Of a DNA stretch of 24,116 nt, positions 1 through 7,149 are shown one piece after another. A program made the position numbers and the translations under genes. A model generated the notes under the pieces. It was not told where the DNA came from. It ran no database searches and saw only the letters and a program-made list of their open reading frames with translations. Source of the stretch: Acidimicrobiales bacterium. Its GTDB lineage: Bacteria; Actinomycetota; Acidimicrobiia; Acidimicrobiales; Palsa-688. Within the stretch, counting starts at the first letter, position 1, and each line of letters starts with the position of its first letter. The stretch covers positions 1 through 24,116 of the forward strand of contig JAFAWZ010000148.1 of NCBI GenBank assembly GCA_019241495.1, in the 5' to 3' direction.

Positions 1-2199
1 ATGCAGCTGGTCCTGCACTCGCCGTTCGGTGCCCGCATCAACCGCGGGCTCGGTCTGGCCTTGCGCAAGAAGTTCTGTCGCCGGTTCAACTTCGAGCTTC
101 AGGCCGCGGCGACCGACGACGCGGTGATCCTGTCCCTCGGTCCCCACCACAGCTTCCCTCTCGCCGAGGTGCCTGGGTACCTCTCCAGCCGCAGCCTGCC
201 CTCCACGCTCGAGCACGCCATCCTCGACTCGCCCATGTTCCAGTCCCGCTGGCGCTGGAACCTGAACCGTTCGCTGATGGTCCTCAGGTGGCGGGGGGGC
301 CGGCGGAACCCGCCTCCGATGCAGCGCATGGAAGCAGACGACCTCTTGGCCGCCGTCTTCCCGCAGGCCGCCGCCTGCCAGGACAACATCGTCGGCCCCG
401 TGGAGATACCCGATCATCTCCTCGTCCGCCAGACGATCGGCGACACCCTCCACGAAGCCATTGACATGGAGGGCGTCGTCTCGGTGGTCGCTGGGATCGA
501 GCAGGGGCTGATCCGGGTTCACTGCCAGGACACGACCGAGCCGTCGGTGCTGTCCCACGAGATCGTGACCGCCCGGCCCTATGCCTTCCTGGACGACGAG
601 GAGTTCCAGAACCGGCGCACCAACGCGGTCCAGCTGCGCCGCGGCCTGGCTGTCGACCTTTCGGCCATAGGCAGCCTCGAACCGGACGCTATCGCGGCGG
701 TCCACGACGAGATCGACCCCGTCCCCGGATCGCCCGACGAGCTGCACGACGTGCTCTCCTCCGCGGTGGTGCTCCATCCCCGGGCGGAGTGGGCGCCGCT
801 CTTCGAGGCGCTGGTGGCCGACCGTCGATCCTCGGTGATGTCCGGCGGGGAGACACCGTTGTGGGTGACAGCGGAGTGCCGCCCCGTAGCCGCCCGGGGG
901 CTGGCCGGTGAGGACGAAGCCGTCGTCCGTATCGTGCGGGGCCACCTCGAGCTGGCCGGCATCACCACCGTGACGGCACTGGCGGAGCGGACCACCCTCC
1001 CGCCTGCTCGTGTGGCATACGCCCTGGCCGCTTTGCAGCAAGAGGGCTTCGCCTTCGAGGGCAGCTACAGCCCGGGAGCAGTCGGGACCGAGTGGGTGGC
1101 CCGGCGCCTCTTGGCCCGCATGCACGCCTATTCACGCCGGACCCGCCGCCGGTCGGTCGAGCCGCTCTGCGCCCAGGACTTCATGCGGTTCTTGCTGGCG
1201 TGGCAGCACGTCGCTCCCGGCTCGCAGCTGGAAGGGCGAAAGGGCCTGATCACAGTGCTCGAGCAGCTACAGGGGTACGAAGCGGCCGCCGTGGCGTGGG
1301 AGCCCGAGCTGATCTCCCGCCGGCTCGTGCACTACCGGCCCGAGTGGCTGGACTCGCTGTGCCACTCCGGGGACTCGGCCTGGCTGCGCATCACACCGAG
1401 AGCGCTTCGCGACGGTGCGGCACCATCCAAGGCGACGCCCATATCGGTCGTGTTCCGGTCGGACCTGTCCTGGCTCCTGGCCGCCGTCCGGAGCGGCGCG
1501 GACGCCCCCGAGGTCCCGGAGCCGGCCGAGGGGGAGATGAGTCGCGTCCTCGAGGTGCTGAGCCGGCGCGGTGCCTGCTTCCCCGTCGAGCTCGTCGCCG
1601 CCACCAGATGCCGACCGGCCGACGTGGAGCGGGCCCTCTGGGAAGGCGTGGCCCGGGGCCTGGTCATGTGCGATGGCTTCGAAGCGATCAGGGCCCGGGT
1701 CTCGGCCGCCCCCGCCCCGGCCCGGGCCCGGCGCTTCTCCCCAGGGCTTCGCCCCGCCCGGCCCACCGCCCGATCGGCGGGCCGCTGGGCCCTGGTTCCC
1801 GACGCGGCTCTGGCCGATGTCGAGTTGGATGGGCACGATCTGGCCGAGACGGTCGCGGAGCAACTCCTGCATCGGTGGGGGGTCGTCTTCCGAGACCTGG
1901 CCACCCGTGACTCGCTGCGCATCCCTTGGCGGGAGGTCCTGTGGGCCCTGCGCCGACTGGAAGATCGCGGTCTGGTCCGAGGAGGCCGCTTCGTCGCCGG
2001 GTTCAGCGGTGAGCAGTACGCCCTGCCCGACGCGGTCGAGCAGCTCGAGGCGGTGCGCCACACCCCGCGCTCGGGACTGCGGGTGACCGTCAACGCCACA
2101 GATCCTCTCAACCTGGTCGGAACCATCATCCCGGGCCAGACCGTCCCGGCGGTGCGGACCGGATCGGTTACCTACGTGGACGGCATACCCCTATCGTGA
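1..2199 (+). CDS. lhr: Lhr-family DNA/RNA helicase, C-terminal part (5' end outside window)
   Basis: This is the C-terminal roughly 730 residues of a large Lhr-type superfamily 2 helicase, an ATP-dependent 3'-5' translocase linked to DNA repair. Both RecA-like motor domains lie upstream of the window, and no Walker motifs are present here. Recognisable family blocks are HSPFGARINRGLGLALRKKF near residue 7, FELQAAATDDAVILSLGP near 31, RWRGGRRNPPP near 96, LVRQTIGDTLHEAMD-like text near 141, YAFLDDEEFQNRRTNAVQLR near 194 and, at the C-terminus, GVVFRDLATR, GGRFVAGFSGEQYALP and ATDPLNLVGTIIPG. These correspond to the domains that follow the helicase core and to the long Lhr C-terminal extension. 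The ATG at position 1 falls inside a conserved block, so it is an internal Met and not the start. The stop overlaps the next start (GTGA), implying coupling to the PHP gene. Confidence 0.9.
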   Translation: MQLVLHSPFGARINRGLGLALRKKFCRRFNFELQAAATDDAVILSLGPHHSFPLAEVPGYLSSRSLPSTLEHAILDSPMFQSRWRWNLNRSLMVLRWRGGRRNPPPMQRMEADDLLAAVFPQAAACQDNIVGPVEIPDHLLVRQTIGDTLHEAIDMEGVVSVVAGIEQGLIRVHCQDTTEPSVLSHEIVTARPYAFLDDEEFQNRRTNAVQLRRGLAVDLSAIGSLEPDAIAAVHDEIDPVPGSPDELHDVLSSAVVLHPRAEWAPLFEALVADRRSSVMSGGETPLWVTAECRPVAARGLAGEDEAVVRIVRGHLELAGITTVTALAERTTLPPARVAYALAALQQEGFAFEGSYSPGAVGTEWVARRLLARMHAYSRRTRRRSVEPLCAQDFMRFLLAWQHVAPGSQLEGRKGLITVLEQLQGYEAAAVAWEPELISRRLVHYRPEWLDSLCHSGDSAWLRITPRALRDGAAPSKATPISVVFRSDLSWLLAAVRSGADAPEVPEPAEGEMSRVLEVLSRRGACFPVELVAATRCRPADVERALWEGVARGLVMCDGFEAIRARVSAAPAPARARRFSPGLRPARPTARSAGRWALVPDAALADVELDGHDLAETVAEQLLHRWGVVFRDLATRDSLRIPWREVLWALRRLEDRGLVRGGRFVAGFSGEQYALPDAVEQLEAVRHTPRSGLRVTVNATDPLNLVGTIIPGQTVPAVRTGSVTYVDGIPLS

Positions 2200-3260
2200 G
2201 CGACGTCGTGGAGCAAACCGATTCGGCAGGTGACCCGGGCGAGTACCTACGGCGCATCGCCTACCTTCTCGAGCGCCAGCACGCCAACACGTACCGGGTG
2301 CGCGCCTTCCGCCAGGCCGCGGAGGCGGTGGGCCAGACCGGCCCTGAGCGTCTCGCCGCGCTCCACCTGTCTGGTCGCTTGGCCGACCTGCCGGGGATCG
2401 GCCCCACCACCGCCCAGATCGTCGGTGAGGCCCTGGAAGGGCGGGTTCCTGGTTACCTGCAGGAGCTCGAGTCCCAACCCGTGGCCCCCCTCTCTCCCGA
2501 AGCGCTCCGCTACCGGGCCCGCCTCAGCGGCGACTGCCACTCCCACTCGGATTGGTCCGACGGGGGCAGCAGCATAAGGGAGATGGCCGAGGCGGCCGCC
2601 GCCCTCGGCCACAGTTACCTCGTGCTCACCGATCACAGCCCACGCCTGACCGTCGCTCACGGGCTCGACGCGGCGCGCCTGTCCGAACAACTCGACGTGG
2701 TCGCCGCGCTCAACGAGGAGCTCGCGCCGTTCAGGATCCTGACCGGGATAGAGGTGGACATCCTCGAGGACGGCTCCCTCGACCAGGACCTCGGTCTCTT
2801 GGCCGACCTGGACGTGGTCGTGGCCAGCGTGCACTCCAAGCTCGGGATGGAAGCCCGGTTCATGACCCAACGCATGTTGCGGGCCATCGAGAGCCCCCAC
2901 ACCGACATCCTCGGTCACTGCACCGGTCGCAAGCTGGTTGGTCGGGGTCGCAAGCCGTCCGCCTTCGACGCCGAAGCCGTCTTCGCGGCGTGCGCCGCCA
3001 CCGGCACCGCGGTGGAGATCAACTCCCGACCAGAGCGGCGCGACCCTCCCGCCGAGCTGATAAGCGCTGCTATCGACGCCGGTTGCCTGTTCAGCATCGA
3101 CACCGACGCCCACGCCCCGGGCCAACTGGAATGGCTCGGGTTCGGGTGCGAGCAGGCCGCCGAGGTCGCCGTGCCCCCCGATCGGGTCGTCAACGGTTGG
3201 ACCCTCGACGAGGTCCTTGCCTGGGCGGGGGATCGGGCCGTGCCCAGCCCGCCCGGATAG
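2196..3260 (+). CDS. PolX-like PHP-domain phosphoesterase with N-terminal helix-hairpin-helix, no polymerase palm
   Basis: A 354-residue protein with two parts. Residues about 15-95 resemble the N-terminal helical DNA-binding region of family X DNA polymerases, including a helix-hairpin-helix LPGIGPTTAQIVGEAL (65-80). Residues about 110-345 form a PHP metal-dependent phosphoesterase. All PHP metal-ligand motifs are visible: DCHSHSDWSDG (His115, His117, Asp122), TDHS (Asp146, His147), GIEVDI (Glu186), SVHS (His213), GHCTGR (His241) and DTDAH (Asp304, His306). The nucleotidyltransferase palm that separates these regions in bacterial PolX is absent. A DNA 3'-end processing or nuclease role fits the motifs and the upstream lhr gene, but that is inference. 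The GTG start overlaps the lhr stop by 4 bp. A histidinol-phosphatase-like activity is the main alternative. Confidence 0.85.
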   Translation: MSDVVEQTDSAGDPGEYLRRIAYLLERQHANTYRVRAFRQAAEAVGQTGPERLAALHLSGRLADLPGIGPTTAQIVGEALEGRVPGYLQELESQPVAPLSPEALRYRARLSGDCHSHSDWSDGGSSIREMAEAAAALGHSYLVLTDHSPRLTVAHGLDAARLSEQLDVVAALNEELAPFRILTGIEVDILEDGSLDQDLGLLADLDVVVASVHSKLGMEARFMTQRMLRAIESPHTDILGHCTGRKLVGRGRKPSAFDAEAVFAACAATGTAVEINSRPERRDPPAELISAAIDAGCLFSIDTDAHAPGQLEWLGFGCEQAAEVAVPPDRVVNGWTLDEVLAWAGDRAVPSPPG

Positions 3261-3280
3261 CGCCGACTACGAGGGCGCCC

Positions 3281-4588
3281 GTGACCGACCAGTTGCCTCC
3301 CGGCCCGGCCATGCCCGGCTGGGTCCAAGCGGCACTGATGGTCCAGGGTCCCAAGTTCCCGAGGTACTGCCACCGTCGCTACGGGAACCGGTTCACCCTC
3401 CGGCTCGGTCGTTTCGGCACCATGGTCTACCTGGCTGATCCAGCCGACATCCGCGACGTGCTCCATGGGGACGAATCCGCATTCCACGCCGGAGAGGCGA
3501 ATGCGCCGGTATTGGGCCGGATCCTCGGACCCACCTCGGTTCTGGTCACCGACGAGCAGATGCACAGCCGGCAGCGCAGGCGCCTGGCCGGCCCCTTCCA
3601 CGGCCAGACCGTGGAACGGCTGCTTCCCCGGATGAAGGCCATCGCAGCCGCCGACGTGGCGCAGTGGCCGGTTGGAGAGCCCATCCAGGCTTTGCCTCAC
3701 ATGAGGTCGGTGACGCTCGAAGTCATCCTGCAGACGGTCGTCGGGCTCACCGGTGAGCAACGGCTGGCCCCGATGCGGCGCGCTCTGCGGACACTGGCCG
3801 AGCTCGACCTGCTGATGATGGCTCAATTCCCGTTTCCCCGGCTGGGTCGGCTGTGGCCGTGGAGGCGCTTGGAAGAGAGTAAGCGCCAGGCGGACGCCCT
3901 GCTCTTCGCCGAGATCGCCCGGAGCCGCCGGGCGACGGATCTTCACGAAAGGGCCGACGTGCTGGCCGCCCTCATCCGCCATCGGGAGCCCGACGGGACC
4001 GCGATGACCGACTCGGAGGTCCGCGACCAGATCGTCACCCTGCTCTTGGCCGGGCACGAGACCACCGCCACCGGGCTGGCTTGGGCGCTCGAGCGGCTGG
4101 TGCGCAACCCCGACGTGCTGGAAAAGGCGACCGACGCGGCTCGTCGGGGGGACGGGACCTACATTGACGCGGTGGTGGCCGAGACGCTGCGTTGCCGGCC
4201 CGTCGTGCCGGAGGTCCGTCGAGTGGTGGCGCAGGATTTCAACCTCGGTCCCTTTTTGATCCCGGCCGGCGCGGTCATCGATGCCTCGGTAGCGTTGGTA
4301 CACCTGTCATCGCGCCAATACGCCGACCCGGACTGCTTCGACCCGCAGCGTTTCGTCGGCCGTCGCCCGGACCCGGCCATCTGGTTTCCGTTCGGCGGCG
4401 GCAACCGGCGCCATCTCGGTGCCGCCTTTGCCGCCACCGAGATGCGGGTCGTCCTCAGTGAGATCCTGGCCACCGTCGACCTGGTCCCCACGGCGGCCCG
4501 GCCGGAGCGGGCCCGGGTCCGCCACGTCACCCTGGCTCCTCACGCCGGCGCCTTGGTCATCGCGTTACGGCACTCCGGGGACCACTAG
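3281..4588 (+). CDS. Cytochrome P450 with histidine in place of the heme-ligand cysteine
   Basis: A 435-residue P450 resembling actinobacterial CYP138-like enzymes. It has a Pro-rich start (LPPGPAMPGW), the C-helix region HSRQRRRLAGPFHG, the I-helix oxygen-activation motif AGHETT (257-262), the K-helix ExxR (Glu301, Arg304), FDPQRF, and the heme-binding loop FGGGNRRHLG (371-380) followed by AAFAATEM. In the family signature FxxGxxxCxG the cysteine position is His378 (codon CAT, 4412-4414). Every other hallmark is intact and there is no frameshift. The open frame extends far upstream inside the PHP gene, but homology begins at the GTG at 3281, preceded by GAGGG. It lies 20 bp after the PHP gene and its stop overlaps that of bsaP on the other strand. 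Substrate unknown. The histidine could give altered chemistry, loss of monooxygenase activity or a different heme role. Confidence 0.9.
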   Translation: MTDQLPPGPAMPGWVQAALMVQGPKFPRYCHRRYGNRFTLRLGRFGTMVYLADPADIRDVLHGDESAFHAGEANAPVLGRILGPTSVLVTDEQMHSRQRRRLAGPFHGQTVERLLPRMKAIAAADVAQWPVGEPIQALPHMRSVTLEVILQTVVGLTGEQRLAPMRRALRTLAELDLLMMAQFPFPRLGRLWPWRRLEESKRQADALLFAEIARSRRATDLHERADVLAALIRHREPDGTAMTDSEVRDQIVTLLLAGHETTATGLAWALERLVRNPDVLEKATDAARRGDGTYIDAVVAETLRCRPVVPEVRRVVAQDFNLGPFLIPAGAVIDASVALVHLSSRQYADPDCFDPQRFVGRRPDPAIWFPFGGGNRRHLGAAFAATEMRVVLSEILATVDLVPTAARPERARVRHVTLAPHAGALVIALRHSGDH

Positions 4589-4797
4589 AGGCGAGAGTGG
4601 GTGGCGGGAGGCGAGCCCTCGTCGACCAGGCCGTGGTCCCGGCAGCTCGCCCGCCAGCCGGTAGGGATCACCACCACCCGCATGCGCCGTCCGCAGTGCG
4701 GGCAGAAGCGGGGCGGTTCGAAACGTGAGGTGCAGTGCCCGCCGGTCGGGCAGTCCGGCACGGCCCGACCGCAACCGGTGCAGTGCTCGCCGCTCAC
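4585..4797 (-). CDS. bsaP: Biotin synthase auxiliary protein BsaP
   Basis: A 70-residue Cys-rich protein matching the small actinobacterial family (Mycobacterium tuberculosis Rv1590 type) encoded next to bioB and required there for biotin synthase activity, probably by serving its auxiliary iron-sulfur cluster. Visible features are two CxxC pairs (Cys6/Cys9 and Cys32/Cys35), further cysteines at 16, 22 and 52, and the family-like core FCPHCGRRMRVVVIPTGWRA. The GTG start is preceded by AGGAG (4805-4801) only 3 nt away, overlapping the bioB stop region. The gene begins 9 nt after the bioB stop, so the two are almost certainly cotranscribed. Its TAG overlaps the P450 TAG on the opposite strand, leaving no room for a terminator between the convergent units. 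Zinc-ribbon or iron-sulfur binding cannot be told apart from sequence alone. Confidence 0.85.
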   Translation of the reverse strand: MSGEHCTGCGRAVPDCPTGGHCTSRFEPPRFCPHCGRRMRVVVIPTGWRASCRDHGLVDEGSPPATHSRL

Positions 4798-4806
4798 AAG
4801 CTCCTG

Positions 4807-5817
4807 CTACAACACCTTCGACAACGCGCCGATCGGCATGCGGAGATCGGCCAGCATGGCGAGATCCTCGGCCGGGGCCCGGCCCAGAGTAGTCAGATAG
4901 TTCCCGACGATCAGCGCATTGATGCCGCCGGTGAGGCCGAGGGCCTGCAGCTCCCCGAGGGTGATCTCCCGACCGCCCGCATAGCGGAGGATCACGTCAG
5001 GCAGCCCGAGCCGGAACAACGCGATCCACCGGATGGCCTCGAGCGCCCCGATCGGCTTGCGAATCATGAGGGGCGTGCCCGGTCTCGGGTCGAGGAAGTT
5101 GACCGGTACTTCCTGGGGGCCCAGCTCGGCGAGCTGCCCGATCAGCTCGAGGCGCTGGGCCTCGCTCTCGCCCATGCCCAAGAGCACCCCGCAGCACAGC
5201 TCCATACCGGCGTCCTTGATCAGCCGGCAGGTCTCCCACCTCTCATCCCAGGTATGGGTGGTGACCACCTGCGGGAAGAAGGAGCGAGCCGTCTCGAGGT
5301 TGTGGTTGTAGCGATGCACGCCCCCGGCGGCGAGCCTCCCGGCCTGAGCGGCGTCGAGGATCCCCGCGGACACGGCCACGTTCAACCCGGTCTCGGCCCG
5401 GACCTGGGGGACGAGGTCCAAGATCCTCGTCAGGGTCCGTTCGTCGGGGCCGCGAACGGCAAGGACGATGCAGAATTCGCTCGCTCCCAGCGCCGCCGTC
5501 TGGCGCGCCGCGGCCAGGACTTCGCCGGGCTCGAGAAACGCAGTGGCCAGCACAGGGGTGTCGAACCGGGACGACTGGGCACAGAAATGACAGTCTTCGG
5601 GGCAGCCGCCGGTCTTGGCCGAGATGATCCCCTCGACTTCCACGGCATCTCCGCACCAGGCCAGACGGACCTCGTGGGCCAAGGCGGCTAGCGAAGGCAC
5701 GGCGGCGTCGGGAAGGGCGGCCAGGGCGGCCAGCTCATCGGCCCCGAGGCGGCTCCGCTCGACGATCAGGTGGCGGCGCGCCTGGTCGAGGATCTCGAAA
5801 GTCGTGGCAGTGGGCAC
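4807..5817 (-). CDS. bioB: Biotin synthase (radical SAM)
   Basis: BioB inserts sulfur into dethiobiotin, the last step of biotin synthesis. The 336-residue protein has the radical-SAM cluster motif CPEDCHFC (Cys72, Cys76, Cys79), FCIVLA (Cys116, matching E. coli Cys97), RYNHNLETA (169-177), ELCCGVLLGMGE (Cys208, matching Cys188) and AGGRE (Arg283, matching Arg260). At the position of E. coli Cys128, in GLNVAVSAG, there is Ala148, so one classical [2Fe-2S] ligand is missing. The presence of bsaP immediately downstream fits a BsaP-dependent class of enzyme. The GTG start is preceded by a TACCAT hexamer 8 nt upstream and no clear ribosome binding site, suggesting a near-leaderless message. It is divergent from bioA with 21 bp between the start codons. 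Confidence 0.97.
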   Translation of the reverse strand: MPTATTFEILDQARRHLIVERSRLGADELAALAALPDAAVPSLAALAHEVRLAWCGDAVEVEGIISAKTGGCPEDCHFCAQSSRFDTPVLATAFLEPGEVLAAARQTAALGASEFCIVLAVRGPDERTLTRILDLVPQVRAETGLNVAVSAGILDAAQAGRLAAGGVHRYNHNLETARSFFPQVVTTHTWDERWETCRLIKDAGMELCCGVLLGMGESEAQRLELIGQLAELGPQEVPVNFLDPRPGTPLMIRKPIGALEAIRWIALFRLGLPDVILRYAGGREITLGELQALGLTGGINALIVGNYLTTLGRAPAEDLAMLADLRMPIGALSKVL

Positions 5818-5824
5818 AGGCCGT

Positions 5825-5830
5825 TATGGT
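5825..5830 (+). promoter_or_regulatory. Putative -10 element of bioA-bioF-bioD (TATGGT)
   Basis: TATGGT lies 8 nt upstream of the GTG at 5839 (spacer AGAGGCGC) and mirrors the bioB element. If it is used, transcription would begin at or next to the bioA start codon. No convincing -35 is visible. Confidence 0.5.
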
Positions 5831-5831
5831 A
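5826..5831 (-). promoter_or_regulatory. Putative -10 element of bioB-bsaP (TACCAT)
   Basis: TACCAT on the minus strand lies 8 nt upstream of the bioB GTG, the spacing expected for a leaderless or nearly leaderless transcript. It overlaps the bioA -10 candidate by five bases on the opposite strand. No convincing -35 is visible. Confidence 0.5.
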
Positions 5832-5838
5832 GAGGCGC

Positions 5839-7149
5839 GTGGGCTGCCGGAGCGAGGCGACGAGCGTTGTGACCTGGGTGCGACGCGACAGACGCCGGGT
5901 CTGGCACGGCTTTACCCAGATGGCTGCCTACGAAGAGACCCGCCCAGTCATGGTCGAGCGGGCCGAGGGCAGGGAGCTCATAGACGTGGAGGGCCGGCGC
6001 TATCTGGACGCCATCTCGAGCCTGTGGGTCACCACTCTCGGGCATCGCGTCCCGGAGCTCGACCAGGCCCTCGTCGATCAGGTGGGCAAGGTGGCCCACA
6101 GCACCCTCCTCGGCAACGGCAACACTGCGGTCGTCGAGCTCGCCGAGGACCTGGCCCCGGTGGTGCCCGTCTCCGATCCGCGTTTTCTCTTCGCGTCCGA
6201 TGGTGCCTCGGCTGTGGAGCAGGCTCTGAAGATCGCCTTCCAGTACTGGTGGAACCTGGGCGAGAAGAGTCGGAGCCGTTACCTGGTCCTCGGCGACGCC
6301 TACCACGGTGACACGGTCGGCTCGCTGTCGCTCGGCGCATCGGGCTTCGGCACCGATCTGTTCGATCCGCTCCGGTTCCCTGGGGTGGTTCGAACGCCTG
6401 GCTACCGCCATGTCGGGTGGCGGAGCGCTGCCCTGGAAGCACTCGAAGCGTCGTCCGATTCGTTGGCCGCCGTTGTCATCGAACCCGTAGTGCAGGGCGC
6501 GGCCGGCATGTATGTCGCCTCCCCCGAAGACGTGCGCACCTTCGCTGAAGCGTGCCAACGAGCCGGTGTGCTCGTGATATGCGACGAGGTGGCTACCGGG
6601 TTCGGTCGCACCGGGCGCATGTTCGCATCGGAGCTGTGCGGCATCGCGCCTGACATCATGTCCATCGGCAAGGGGCTGGCGGGGGGTTACCTGCCCATGT
6701 CGGCCACGGTCGCGTCCGCTGCGGTGGCGGCGGCGTTCGACGGGGACGACCTCGGGCCCCGGACCTTCTACCACGGGCACAGCTTCGGCGGGAACGCCCT
6801 GGCCGCCGCGGTCGCCCGGCGCCATCTCGCCCTCTTTCACGATTGGGATGTCCTGGCCAACGTGGCCGCCCGGGCTGCCCAATTGCAAGAGCTTCTGGGC
6901 CCGCTCGCCGGCCTGGACAGCGTGGCGGAGGTGCGCAGCTGCGGCCTGATGGCCGGCATCGAGCTGGCTCCGCCGAAACCGGGGCTGCGTTGGGGCCGGC
7001 GGGTGTGCGCCGCTGCAGTGGAGGGCGGGGTCCTGCTCCGGCCCTTGGGTGACGTGGTCGCAGTGGTGCCGATCCTCACATCCACCTCGTCCGAGATCGA
7101 ACGCATCGTCGCAGTCCTGGCCGAATCGATCGAGCGGGTCTGTCTATGA
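5839..7149 (+). CDS. bioA: Adenosylmethionine-8-amino-7-oxononanoate aminotransferase (DAPA synthase)
   Basis: BioA is a PLP aminotransferase that converts KAPA to DAPA with SAM as amino donor. It has the typical N-terminus VWHGFTQM (21-28), SSLW (60-63), ASDGASAVEQALKIAFQYW, DAYHGDTVG, CDEVATGFGRTG, the PLP-lysine motif IGKGLAGG (Lys278), GHSFGGNALAAA and LLRPLGDV near the end. I chose the GTG at 5839 because a TATGGT hexamer sits 8 nt upstream, mirroring bioB. An in-frame GTG at 5869 would give an N-terminus closer to the usual family length and remains possible. The stop overlaps the bioF start (ATGA), so translation is probably coupled. With bioF and bioD it covers three consecutive steps of biotin ring assembly. 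Confidence 0.95.
   Translation: MGCRSEATSVVTWVRRDRRRVWHGFTQMAAYEETRPVMVERAEGRELIDVEGRRYLDAISSLWVTTLGHRVPELDQALVDQVGKVAHSTLLGNGNTAVVELAEDLAPVVPVSDPRFLFASDGASAVEQALKIAFQYWWNLGEKSRSRYLVLGDAYHGDTVGSLSLGASGFGTDLFDPLRFPGVVRTPGYRHVGWRSAALEALEASSDSLAAVVIEPVVQGAAGMYVASPEDVRTFAEACQRAGVLVICDEVATGFGRTGRMFASELCGIAPDIMSIGKGLAGGYLPMSATVASAAVAAAFDGDDLGPRTFYHGHSFGGNALAAAVARRHLALFHDWDVLANVAARAAQLQELLGPLAGLDSVAEVRSCGLMAGIELAPPKPGLRWGRRVCAAAVEGGVLLRPLGDVVAVVPILTSTSSEIERIVAVLAESIERVCL

Noticed and set aside
1..3. ATG at the first base as the true start of the Lhr gene
   Set aside because: It falls inside a block conserved in Lhr proteins that lies after the helicase core, and no motor motifs follow. The gene is cut by the window edge.
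2552..3280. Long upstream extension of the P450 reading frame (to 678 residues)
   Set aside because: The extension is Arg/Gly/Pro-rich, overlaps the well-supported PHP gene and has no P450 homology. The family N-terminus starts at GTG 3281.
3281..4588. P450 as a BioI-type enzyme supplying pimelate for the adjacent biotin genes
   Set aside because: The sequence resembles CYP138-like P450s rather than BioI. It is convergent to bioB-bsaP, not in the operon, and lacks the thiolate ligand needed for BioI chemistry.
5805..5850. BirA-, BioR- or BioQ-type operator between bioB and bioA
   Set aside because: I looked for TTGTAAACC/GGTTTACAA, TTATNNATAA and TGAAC/GTTAC patterns and found none. The palindromic centre is only the short ATGGTA/TACCAT overlap.
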